Positions 16,794 to 25,200 of a DNA stretch of 32,172 nt are shown here, one piece after another. The notes beneath the pieces are model-generated. The model worked only from the letters and a program-made list of their open reading frames with translations, had not been told where the DNA came from and searched no databases. Position 1 is the first letter of the stretch. Each line of letters starts with the position of its first letter. A program made the position numbers and the translations under genes. This stretch comes from Spirochaetia bacterium (lineage in GTDB: Bacteria > Spirochaetota > Leptospiria > Leptospirales > Leptonemataceae). The stretch covers positions 1 through 32,172 of the forward strand of contig JAIOPQ010000095.1 of NCBI GenBank assembly GCA_021413825.1, in the 5' to 3' direction.

Positions 16794-18398
16794 TTAGTGA
16801 GGGTGCGACGAGAAGAAATACTGCCAGTCGTATTCAAGTGGAGCCAGCGTCGACTGCCAGAACTGATACTCCCGACCTATTTGTGTATGGCGTAAGGGTA
16901 CCCAGTGTTGCGCATACCAAACGCTTTCCTCAGCCGGCGAAGTCCCGCCATAGAAAGTAGTGCCGTGAGCTATTCCCGGAAACAAATTCGGGAACAGGAC
17001 AGCATGTCCTCCAACTACGTTGAAAAATCTGGTGTTCATCATTAAGCTCGTTGAAAAGCCCATTGCCGGCCCGAGCAGAATTCGATTCGCACGATACTCG
17101 TAAAAATCGGAGAAATTCAACGCCGTGGGGTTTTGCACGCCCCATTGTGCATTGAACTCACCATAGAGTTCATTGAAGACCGGGTCCAACGTATGCACTA
17201 CCATCGGAACGTGTTGGAAGGTAGCCTGTTGTTTCATCCTGCGCGCCACATGCATAGCTAGAGCACCACCCCTGCTTGATCCAGCCAGGTAGATTTTCTT
17301 CAGGTTGGCACCGGGTGCCCGACTCAGGATCCATGCGCTGTACGCGTTGATCATTTCATCTCTCTCCTGAGGAGAATTTTGCCAGTTGAATCTAGTATCG
17401 AACACCACAGCAAAGTAGGTCTTGTAGCCGTTGAAATAACCTGCGTTGTTAAAAACCTTATCGGCCATCGAACCTACTTCAACGCGTCTCCAACATGTCG
17501 GACTGCAGCCGTTCTTGAAATTTTCCTGCTGACCCGTCAAAACGTTAACTACGCCGTCGCCAGGCGATTGCTGGCCGGCAAAGATAATCACAATGTTTTC
17601 GATCTGGGAAACAGGTGGGCTCCATATGGTTCCAATATAAGTGTCTTCCGTGTGGCCGTTGTTAACGCCCATCATATCCCAGTACGGATAGTACTCTGGA
17701 TCTTGATAGGTCCAATTGAACCATTCCCTGACGCCAACCCGTCGCAGCTTTACCCAGACATCTTGATGGCCGGAGTGTTGCGGTGGAACCCAGATTCCGT
17801 ATTGGGAGCCTGGACCATAACAAGGGCCCCAGCCGCAATCGTTCATGGGATCCAGGGGGGGATTGCCCCCGCCTTTGTTTTGGCCCACGGTGTCGATGCT
17901 GATGCTATCGGGACGCTGAAACTCGGAAAGGAACGAAGGATAATTCGCATCGACCTCAACCGCGTTACCGTCTTCAAACGTGGCATCCGGCAATCCAGCG
18001 GCAATGGTTTCAGCCAAGGTCGGAGAGTACGGACGAGCCGCGACCTGAACATTGGCCGCAGATTCAGCCCGAGTCGCTTGAAGTTGGGATAATTCTGTCT
18101 GGCCCTCAAAATCGGACGGCAATGGTTGAATCCCGGTCTTCTCTACTTCAGCGGCTCTCCTTTCAGATTCAGCTGCTGATATAGCCCATCGGCCTGCATT
18201 GGGGTCGATGGACGATGATTGATTAGGACCTGGGGCTGGAGAAGAATTGGTTCCGGAGACTGCAAGGATGCCAGCCATGTCCGAGGTCGACGAGCTCTCG
18301 CCCCGACCACAACCTATCACCAGAAATACTAGAGCAAGAAACGAGAGCGCCTTCAATATGTCCTTCCCCCCGGTTACAATGTTGCAAAGTTTATTCAC
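16794..18398 (-). CDS. Exported lipoprotein with alpha/beta-hydrolase domain
   Basis: A 534-residue protein with a lipoprotein signal peptide ending in the lipobox VIGC (Cys30). A low-complexity Ser/Pro/Ala-rich and helical linker (about 31-150) follows, then a hydrolase-like domain. The nucleophile elbow is clear: IYLAGSSRGGALAMH, with GSSRG at residues 373-377 and Ser375 as the likely nucleophile. Asp in VHTLDPVFNE and a His in the last 90 residues could complete the triad. Four Cys in the 190-310 region may form disulfides. The substrate is unknown; lipase, esterase or polysaccharide deacylase are possible. The start is GTG, supported by a perfect AGGAGG (18412-18407) 8 nt upstream. A sigma-54 promoter candidate lies about 30 bp before that and the dyad pair B about 200 bp further. 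An intrinsic terminator follows. No homologue is recognised by name. Confidence 0.75.
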   Translation of the reverse strand: MNKLCNIVTGGKDILKALSFLALVFLVIGCGRGESSSTSDMAGILAVSGTNSSPAPGPNQSSSIDPNAGRWAISAAESERRAAEVEKTGIQPLPSDFEGQTELSQLQATRAESAANVQVAARPYSPTLAETIAAGLPDATFEDGNAVEVDANYPSFLSEFQRPDSISIDTVGQNKGGGNPPLDPMNDCGWGPCYGPGSQYGIWVPPQHSGHQDVWVKLRRVGVREWFNWTYQDPEYYPYWDMMGVNNGHTEDTYIGTIWSPPVSQIENIVIIFAGQQSPGDGVVNVLTGQQENFKNGCSPTCWRRVEVGSMADKVFNNAGYFNGYKTYFAVVFDTRFNWQNSPQERDEMINAYSAWILSRAPGANLKKIYLAGSSRGGALAMHVARRMKQQATFQHVPMVVHTLDPVFNELYGEFNAQWGVQNPTALNFSDFYEYRANRILLGPAMGFSTSLMMNTRFFNVVGGHAVLFPNLFPGIAHGTTFYGGTSPAEESVWYAQHWVPLRHTQIGREYQFWQSTLAPLEYDWQYFFSSHPH

Positions 18399-18435
18399 GT
18401 AGTTTACCTCCTGCTCCTTCCGAGCAAGACCCTAA

Positions 18436-18452
18436 TAGCAAGGAACATGCCG
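18436..18452 (-). promoter_or_regulatory. Candidate sigma-54 (-24/-12) promoter of the hydrolase gene
   Basis: On the minus strand the sequence is CGGCATGTTCCTTGCTA. It has the invariant GG (18451-18450) and GC (18439-18438) separated by exactly 10 bp, and it keeps most of the consensus TGGCACG-N4-TTGCW (mismatches at the first T and the C before G). Transcription would begin near 18427, leaving a leader of about 30 nt with the AGGAGG site. Paired enhancer-like dyads lie about 200-250 bp upstream, a usual distance for sigma-54 systems. Confidence 0.62.
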
Positions 18453-18652
18453 TGCAGACTCCGGCAAAAATCAAAGGGCCGAACCGATACTTCGTCTTTT
18501 GCAGTGCAACAGGAAATTCGCTGTGTTTCCGTTTCCTCTCGCATTCAACGGGTTTGATCCTTGTGCATCGCAACAAAGAAACCGTTCGTACAGCGGGATT
18601 CTTTTCAAAAGTCAGTCCCCTTAGTTGCAACCTGTTCAGCGAGGCTGATGTG

Positions 18653-18668
18653 TGTCTGAAATTAGACA
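18653..18668. promoter_or_regulatory. Operator/enhancer site B1
   Basis: TGTCTGAAATTAGACA, a TGT-N10-ACA dyad differing from the core of site A1 at one base. It lies 202 bp upstream of the -24 element of the hydrolase promoter candidate. Confidence 0.72.
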
Positions 18669-18684
18669 GTCAGAGAATCCACTT

Positions 18685-18700
18685 TGTCGGAATTTAGACA
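18685..18700. promoter_or_regulatory. Operator/enhancer site B2
   Basis: TGTCGGAATTTAGACA, a TGT-N10-ACA dyad that starts 32 bp after B1. This is the same spacing as between A1 and A2 more than 4 kb away. Confidence 0.72.
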
Positions 18701-18708
18701 CGTTTCGC

Positions 18709-18723
18709 CCCGACGAAGTCGGG
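18709..18723 (-). other. Short hairpin downstream of the phospholipase D gene
   Basis: cccgac (18709-18714) pairs with gtcggg (18718-18723) around a 3-nt loop, 41 bp after the end of the phospholipase D gene. There is no T-tract, so it is at best a weak terminator. It also borders dyad B2. Confidence 0.4.
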
Positions 18724-18763
18724 TTAATCTCGGTTGAAGGGAGAGTAATTTCCTGAGTCTAAC

Positions 18764-19873
18764 TTACAAAAAATATCTGAACAAATAAAAGAAGCGTTCC
18801 ACAATACGCTGAATCACGGATCGATTCTCCCATTCCTCGCGCGTAATTTCATGCGCATCCTTGAGATCCGCTTCAAACTGATGCGCCAGGGCCTGATTCA
18901 AGTCAGACCTGTGTGCAACCACGCTGATCTCAAGATCGTGTAGAAAACTCCTATGATCAAGGTTAGCGGAACCAATGATTGAAATTTCATTGTCTACAAT
19001 CATTGATTTCGAATGCACGAATCGTGGCCTGTACTCAAAGATGCGAATTCCATTAGAAAGAAAGGATTTATAACGAGCCCGACTGGCGAACTGCGCGGCA
19101 AAAACATCGCTCCTTGCACTGACCAGAATGCGTACATCTGCTCCTCGTCTGGCGCTGTGGATGAGGGCTTTTTTGAACGAACGAGTGGGAATAAAATACG
19201 CTGACTCAATCCAGATACGCTGTCTGGCGCCACGAATGTAGTTCCGATAGATTTTCCTGAACGCTCGCCTGAAACGTGGAAAATTCTCTATGAGTTCAAC
19301 CTGGCCTCTTATCTCTGCAAATCGCTGTGGGAATCTGAAGCGTCTTTGATTTACATAGTTCCAAATACGCAGAAAAGAATGTGAGGCAGCTCGAGCGATT
19401 GATCCTTCCAGGCGAATCATTGAATCGCGCCAGCATTCGCGACCAACAGCCCGACGACTGTTCTCTCTGGCGATATTCATACCTCCCACATAGCAAATCT
19501 TATTATCAATCACAACTAGTTTGCGATGGTTTCTCCTCCGGCTTCGCGGTGAGAAAATTGCAAACAGGCGAATAGGTCTAAACACTGCAAATTCTACGCC
19601 TTCCATTTGCATGCGCGCAATAGCTTCAGGCGAGAGCGAATAAGAGCCCACGCCATCCGCAAGTACGCGCACGTTCAGGCCGCTCTTTGCGCGCTGGATC
19701 AGTGCATCGATTATCTCAAGGCCAATCTCATCATCTTGAAAAATATACGATTCAAGTGAGATGCTAGATGTGGCCCGCGCTATGTCCCGACGCAATGCAG
19801 CATAGTAATCGTCACCCTCAAAAAAGAGCTTCCAGTTTGCGCAAGTTTCATCTGCAGAATTCTTATGGATCAT
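18764..19873 (-). CDS. Phospholipase D-family protein, cardiolipin synthase-like
   Basis: A 369-residue protein with both catalytic HKD motifs of the phospholipase D superfamily. The first is NHRKLVVIDNKICYVGGMN in the N-terminal half and the second is VHSKSMIVDNEISIIGSANLD in the C-terminal half. The spacing, the FFEGDDYYAALRRDIARA opening and the overall length fit the short cardiolipin synthases (ClsB-like), which lack the N-terminal membrane helices of ClsA. It would form cardiolipin from phosphatidylglycerol at the inner membrane; a basic surface (many Arg) and an aromatic C-terminus (ERFFYLFRYFL) could associate with membrane. The start is ATG. It follows the receiver-ATPase gene by 39 bp on the same strand, so the two may be cotranscribed. 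Confidence 0.87.
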   Translation of the reverse strand: MIHKNSADETCANWKLFFEGDDYYAALRRDIARATSSISLESYIFQDDEIGLEIIDALIQRAKSGLNVRVLADGVGSYSLSPEAIARMQMEGVEFAVFRPIRLFAIFSPRSRRRNHRKLVVIDNKICYVGGMNIARENSRRAVGRECWRDSMIRLEGSIARAASHSFLRIWNYVNQRRFRFPQRFAEIRGQVELIENFPRFRRAFRKIYRNYIRGARQRIWIESAYFIPTRSFKKALIHSARRGADVRILVSARSDVFAAQFASRARYKSFLSNGIRIFEYRPRFVHSKSMIVDNEISIIGSANLDHRSFLHDLEISVVAHRSDLNQALAHQFEADLKDAHEITREEWENRSVIQRIVERFFYLFRYFL

Positions 19874-19912
19874 TCGAGAATGCAGAATTGTTGCGTATTC
19901 TACAGGTCGCAG

Positions 19913-20851
19913 TCAAGCGAATTCAACTGGATCGTATCTTCTTTTGTTTTGATGTTCAATCTGTGGTCTGGTGAGTATGGTTGCACGCACAGCGTTTCCG
20001 GGAGGAGCATATTGTAGTCCGTCAAAACTCAACTGTCGCGCAATTGCAATGCCACGGCCATGCTCGCGGAATGCACGTTCCGGTGTCAGAGAAAGAAATG
20101 AACCGTAATCAAATCCATGCCCCTGGTCGCTGATTTGAAATTCAATCCTTCCTGGCAAGACTTCAACGGATAGATGGGCCAATCGATCGGCGAAACTTGA
20201 ATTGGCAAGCCTGGACTCGATTTCCTTTTTTAGTACACCCCGGCTGAGCAATGATCCTTTTTCTTCATGCGTGATTTCAAGATTACCGTGTTCCACTGCA
20301 TTGACCAACAATTCATGAAGCCCAAGCCGCGCAGCCCCGGGATCCGGGCAAAGTAATGACATTGCAAAGGCCAGAACACCTGCCTGCTCAAGGGTCTTGA
20401 AGGCAAATGTTCCGTTCTCCAGGAGTAACAGTGCATTTCTTGGAGCCTCATCCTCTTCGCGCGTCACATCAAAGTCGGCAAGGGCCGCTGTGACCAGGGC
20501 CTTGAGTGTCCTGGTTTCAAACGGCTTTGTGATATAGTACAATGCGCCTGCTGCAATTCCATCCGTGATGTCCTTTAGAGTTGAACGACCGGTCAGCATA
20601 ATCACCGGAAGGAATTTGAATTCAGATTGTCGCTTAACGTGCTCCAATAGCTGCAAGCCGCTCTGGCCTGGGAGCATCCAGTCAAGCAGCATAAGTGAAA
20701 CAGAATGCGGATGATTTCGCAAGAAGTCCTGTGCACTTGCTGCATCGTGGCGGGCCTCAACGGAGTAACCGGCCTCATTCAAAATGGCCTTAACATCGGC
20801 GCAGAGAATTCTGTTATCATCTACGACTAGAATCAAATTGTTATCACTCAT
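19913..20851 (-). CDS. Response regulator with RsbW-like ATPase output (REC-HATPase_c)
   Basis: A 312-residue protein. A receiver domain (residues 5-120) carries the acidic pair Asp11-Asp12, the phosphoacceptor Asp57 in MLLDWMLPG, and the conserved Lys in ITKPF. The C-terminal half is a GHKL ATPase of the anti-sigma/HATPase_c_2 kind, with N-box LGLHELLVNAVEHGN, G1 ISDQGHGFD and G2 EHGRGIAIA. There is no histidine phosphoacceptor domain. This layout suggests phosphorylation-controlled partner switching, a serine kinase or an anti-sigma factor, but no anti-sigma antagonist or PP2C phosphatase gene is in the window. ATG at 20851 has a purine-rich site (AGAGGGA) upstream. It overlaps the preceding 396-residue protein gene by 8 bp, so translation is probably coupled and the two products likely act together. 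Confidence 0.85.
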   Translation of the reverse strand: MSDNNLILVVDDNRILCADVKAILNEAGYSVEARHDAASAQDFLRNHPHSVSLMLLDWMLPGQSGLQLLEHVKRQSEFKFLPVIMLTGRSTLKDITDGIAAGALYYITKPFETRTLKALVTAALADFDVTREEDEAPRNALLLLENGTFAFKTLEQAGVLAFAMSLLCPDPGAARLGLHELLVNAVEHGNLEITHEEKGSLLSRGVLKKEIESRLANSSFADRLAHLSVEVLPGRIEFQISDQGHGFDYGSFLSLTPERAFREHGRGIAIARQLSFDGLQYAPPGNAVRATILTRPQIEHQNKRRYDPVEFA

Positions 20852-22034
20852 AGTTTGTCCCTCTGCTTTGTCCCCGATTTTGTTCCTTCCGATTCAGGAT
20901 GAATCCAGCGCAAGTTTGATGCGGATAGAATACAGGTTTGATTGGTCGAGTGTCCGACCCAATTAGCCTCAGGGCGCGCACCGCCCGCTGTAATTCTGGC
21001 CAGGCCGATTCTTTAGGCGATTCAACTTCTCCATCAAGAATTATGAGCCAGCTTTGTTTCTCAACTGCGCGCAGCGGAAAAGGACTTACTACCCAGCAAA
21101 GAATCGTGTCTGAAGCATTTCTTACATGAATTTCAAAAAATCGGCCATCTTCGCGTGCGTAACGGGCCATGCTTGCAGCGCCGCGCCGACTGATTTCGCG
21201 CTCGAACAACTCATTGATCCGCGCGTACTCGACCATTGGATCCATTTTTACATTCATTAGAACAATCCTTTCAAATATGGACCGATACATTGTATTGCAA
21301 ACAAGGGCAGCGAGGTCAATCAATGCCCCTGAGATGTGACCTTGATGAGATTGTATCCCTTGTTTGCGTAGGATTCGTTCCAGTATGTTTGCAATTCCGC
21401 TTTCTATGTCTTTGCAAAGATGCACACTTCGCACGGTTACCTGCCATGAAGAATGCTCTTGCAACAAATGTTCAGACTCTTTGAGGTAATTATCCATTGC
21501 TTCGACCATTCCATTAGACTCCTGGAGATCGGGATTTCGCAGATCAATCAATTGGACTGAGCGCAGCAAGTTCGGTTCTCTTTCTCGAAAATAATCCAGG
21601 AAAAATCTGCTCGTGTCAACATCATACATCCAATGATTATGAGAAAGGTAAGAAAGAAACTCATCCCTATGGATTAGTTTGCATATGACGCCGGATATAT
21701 TTCTATTTTCAATGTGCATCATCGCCGCGAATAATTCGACGATGGATTCTTCTGAACCAAGCGAATCGATGAAAGAACGTACGCGTTCCGAATCCTGTAA
21801 GACTGCGCTGTCCGAAAAAACGCCTTGTCTGTTCAACGACCGCAGTATTGAATTAAGTTGTTGAGCAGTAAAAGAGTCTGAGATTACGGCGCCAAATAGT
21901 TGCCGCATATCGTTATCAATCATCTCTTCAAGCAAATGATCCGGGTTGAAAAAAGTCAATTGCCGGACGCTTTGTGAAAAGGAATCACGATTGCGCGAGT
22001 CTGTTACAAGGATTGTCCCGCAAAGGTTAACCAC
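20844..22034 (-). CDS. Unrecognised 396-residue protein coupled to the REC-ATPase gene
   Basis: A soluble protein with no signal peptide or membrane segment and no family I recognise. The first 60 residues (CGTILVTDSRNRDSF, later FGAVISDSF) vaguely follow the strand pattern of a receiver domain, with one acidic residue in place of the usual pair; it could be a pseudo-receiver. The middle is helix-rich (about 70-270). The last third has alternating strands (FFEIHVRNASDTILCWVV, SWLIILDGEV), compatible with a PilZ-like or sensor fold. It starts with GTG and lacks a strong ribosome site. The 8-bp overlap with the receiver-ATPase gene indicates a common operon. It is divergent from the giant HAMP kinase, with a perfect 17-bp palindrome between the two. 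Function is unknown; a partner or regulator of the receiver-ATPase is the best guess. Confidence 0.75.
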   Translation of the reverse strand: MVNLCGTILVTDSRNRDSFSQSVRQLTFFNPDHLLEEMIDNDMRQLFGAVISDSFTAQQLNSILRSLNRQGVFSDSAVLQDSERVRSFIDSLGSEESIVELFAAMMHIENRNISGVICKLIHRDEFLSYLSHNHWMYDVDTSRFFLDYFREREPNLLRSVQLIDLRNPDLQESNGMVEAMDNYLKESEHLLQEHSSWQVTVRSVHLCKDIESGIANILERILRKQGIQSHQGHISGALIDLAALVCNTMYRSIFERIVLMNVKMDPMVEYARINELFEREISRRGAASMARYAREDGRFFEIHVRNASDTILCWVVSPFPLRAVEKQSWLIILDGEVESPKESAWPELQRAVRALRLIGSDTRPIKPVFYPHQTCAGFILNRKEQNRGQSRGTNYE

Positions 22035-22072
22035 CGTGTCACGAGTTCACCCTGATCCCGTTTGAGATAACC

Positions 22073-22089
22073 TGGAGCAAGTTGCTCCA
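22073..22089. promoter_or_regulatory. Perfect 17-bp palindrome between divergent signalling genes
   Basis: tggagcaagttgctcca has 8-bp arms around a single central base. It lies 38 bp from the start of the leftward gene and 146 bp from the giant kinase start. It is a candidate operator controlling one or both directions. As RNA it could not form a good hairpin because the loop would be one base. Confidence 0.5.
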
Positions 22090-22235
22090 ATAGCTGCTCC
22101 TGTCATTGTTTGCGTGACAAAGTTGTAGCGATTTACGTGAGGATGGGATTGGTATACTCAAGAGATTTATTCTTGCCGGGAAATGCCAAACGAGAGAGAA
22201 TTTTTCAATAGTTACTAGATTCGCGAGGGATTGTC

Positions 22236-25200
22236 ATGGAAACAGGTAGTCCGGTAGTAGAGAACGATTCATTGAATACCAGGCAGTTGCTTGAGGTTCT
22301 GTCCTCGCTCAGGCGGGGTGATCTTTCGCAACGAATGCCCATGGATCATACCGGGGTGGCCGGCAAAATCTCAGACATCATAAACGATATTATAGATCAA
22401 AACGACCGGATGGTCAAAGAGTTCCAGCGGATATCAAGCGAAGTCGGAAAGGAAGGAAAGATCGGGCAACGGATCAACTCCGTGGCTCCAGGTGGTTACT
22501 GGGCTGCCTGCATTGATGCTGTGAACGATCTAATTGGAACCCTGGTGCAACCTAACACAGAGGTTATGCGCGTCATTGGGGCTGTGGCCGGGGGTGACCT
22601 TTCACAGAACATGTCGCTTGAAATTGAAGAGCGTCCTTTGAAAGGGGAGTTCCTTAGAACTGCAAAGATTGTAAACACAATGGTGGATCAGCTGAACTCA
22701 TTTGCTTCAGAAGTTACCAGGGTCGCGCGCGAAGTAGGAACGGAAGGAAAGCTAGGTGGCCAGGCTGAGGTGCGCGGCGTTGCCGGTACCTGGAAAGATC
22801 TTACAGATTCGGTAAACTCAATGGCGGGTAACCTTACCGGTCAGGTGCGTAACATCGCTGAAGTTACAACGGCCGTAGCTCGTGGCGATCTCTCCAAAAA
22901 GATTACTGTGGATGTAAAAGGAGAGATCCTGGAACTTAAAGATACCATCAACACCATGGTGGATCAATTGAACTCGTTTGCATCAGAAGTAACGCGGGTT
23001 GCGCGCGAAGTAGGAACAGAAGGAAAACTGGGTGGTCAGGCCGATGTGCGTGGAGTAGCTGGAACCTGGAAGGATCTAACGGACTCAGTAAACTCAATGG
23101 CGTCTAACCTTACAGGCCAGGTGCGTAACATTGCAGAAGTTACTACTGCGGTTGCCACGGGGAATTTGAGTAAGAAGATCACTGTGGATGTGAAAGGAGA
23201 GATCCTTGAACTCAAAGACACGATCAACACGATGGTGGATCAGTTGAACTCATTTGCATCAGAAGTAACGCGGGTAGCGCGCGAAGTAGGAACGGAAGGA
23301 AAGCTGGGTGGCCAGGCCGAAGTGCGGGGGGTAGCCGGAACCTGGAAAGATCTAACCGATTCAGTAAACTCAATGGCCGGAAATCTTACCGGTCAGGTGC
23401 GTAACATTGCAGAAGTTACAACCGCGGTTGCAACTGGAGATTTGAGTAAGAAGATTACTGTGGATGTTAAGGGAGAAATCCTGGAGCTGAAAAATACAAT
23501 TAACACCATGGTGGATCAGTTGAACTCGTTTGCGTCGGAAGTTACACGGGTTGCGCGAGAAGTTGGAACAGAAGGAAAGCTGGGTGGCCAGGCTGAAGTG
23601 CGTGGAGTAGCTGGAACCTGGAAGGATCTGACCGATTCAGTAAACTCAATGGCGTCTAACCTTACCGGGCAGGTGCGTAACATTGCCGATGTAACAACTG
23701 CTGTTGCAAACGGAGACCTGAGTAAGAAGATTACTGTGGATGTGAAAGGAGAAATCCTGGAGCTCAAAGATACCATCAACACGATGGTGGATCAACTGAA
23801 CTCATTTGCTTCGGAAGTAACGCGGGTTGCGCGTGAAGTAGGAACAGAAGGAAAGCTGGGTGGTCAGGCCGATGTGCGTGGAGTAGCCGGAACCTGGAAG
23901 GATCTAACCGATTCAGTAAACTCAATGGCGTCTAACCTTACAGGCCAGGTGCGTAACATTGCTGAGGTAACAACAGCCGTAGCGCGCGGGGACCTTTCCA
24001 AGAAGATTACAGTGGATGTAAAAGGAGAGATCCTTGAACTCAAAGATACCATCAACACGATGGTGGATCAGCTGAACTCATTTGCATCAGAAGTAACGCG
24101 GGTTGCGCGTGAGGTAGGAACAGAAGGAAAGCTCGGTGGTCAGGCTGAAGTCCGTGGAGTAGCTGGAACCTGGAAAGATCTAACCGATTCAGTGAACTCA
24201 ATGGCGGGTAACCTTACAGGCCAGGTGCGAAACATTGCAGAGGTAACAACTGCGGTGGCCAATGGAAATCTTTCCAAGAAGATTACTGTGGATGTAAAGG
24301 GAGAAATCCTGGAGCTCAAAAACACAATCAATACGATGGTGGATCAGTTGAACTCGTTTGCTTCGGAAGTAACGCGGGTTGCGCGTGAAGTGGGTGCTGA
24401 AGGAAAGCTCGGTGGTCAGGCCGATGTGCGCGGAGTAGCTGGAACCTGGAAAGATCTAACCGATTCGGTAAACTTCATGGCCGGAAATCTGACCGGTCAG
24501 GTGCGCGATATTGCTGAGGTTACAAAGGCAGTTGCGACGGGTGACTTAAGTAAGAAGATTACTGTGGATGTGAAGGGAGAAATCCTGGAACTTAAAAATA
24601 CAATTAACACGATGGTGGATCAGCTGAACTCCTTCTCCTCGGAAGTGACGCGGGTTGCGCGTGAGGTGGGAACGGAAGGGAAGCTGGGTGGTCAGGCAGT
24701 TGTAACGGGGGTAAGCGGGATCTGGAAAGATCTCTCAGACAACGTAAACTCAATGGCGTCTAACCTTACAGGCCAGGTCCGTAACATTGCAGAGGTAACA
24801 ACTGCCGTTGCAACTGGAGATCTAAGCAAGAAGATTACTGTGGATGTGAAAGGAGAGATCCTGGAACTGAAAAATACAATCAACACGATGGTGGATCAAC
24901 TGAACTCGTTTGCCTCAGAAGTAACGCGGGTTGCGCGTGAGGTGGGAACGGAAGGAAAGCTTGGTGGTCAGGCTGAAGTGCGCGGAGTTGCCGGAACCTG
25001 GAAGGATCTAACCGATTCAGTAAACTCAATGGCGGGTAACCTTACCGGCCAGGTGCGTAACATTGCTGATGTAACAACTGCCGTTGCAAACGGAGATTTG
25101 AGTAAGAAGATTACTGTGGATGTGAAAGGAGAAATCCTGGAACTAAAAAATACAATTAACACCATGGTGGATCAGTTGAACTCATTTGCTTCGGAAGTAA

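Larger units (their letters stand above)
18399..18763. other. Non-coding control region of the hydrolase lipoprotein gene
   Basis: 365 bp between the end of the phospholipase D gene and the hydrolase start, both on the minus strand. It holds, in order of minus-strand transcription, a hairpin (18709-18723), dyads B2 and B1, about 200 bp without recognised sites, a -24/-12 candidate and a strong ribosome site. A minus-strand ORF runs through it, but its start is poor (see rejected items). Confidence 0.6.

Noticed and set aside
17379..18092. Plus-strand ORF of 237 codons
   Set aside because: It is antisense to the hydrolase lipoprotein, lacks a recognisable domain and a ribosome site, and the minus-strand gene has clear motifs and control signals.
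18391..18630. Minus-strand ORF of 79 codons just upstream of the hydrolase, ending in a lipoprotein-like segment (GVCTACSLLLGSC)
   Set aside because: It has only a TTG start, no good ribosome site and about 50 residues before the hydrophobic stretch. It also overlaps the sigma-54 candidate. If a short coupled lipoprotein is really made here, the GG-N10-GC match would be coding sequence, so this remains a caution.
23036..25165. Repeated minus-strand ORFs of about 60-90 codons
   Set aside because: They are antisense shadows of the HAMP units, recurring with the 276-bp period.
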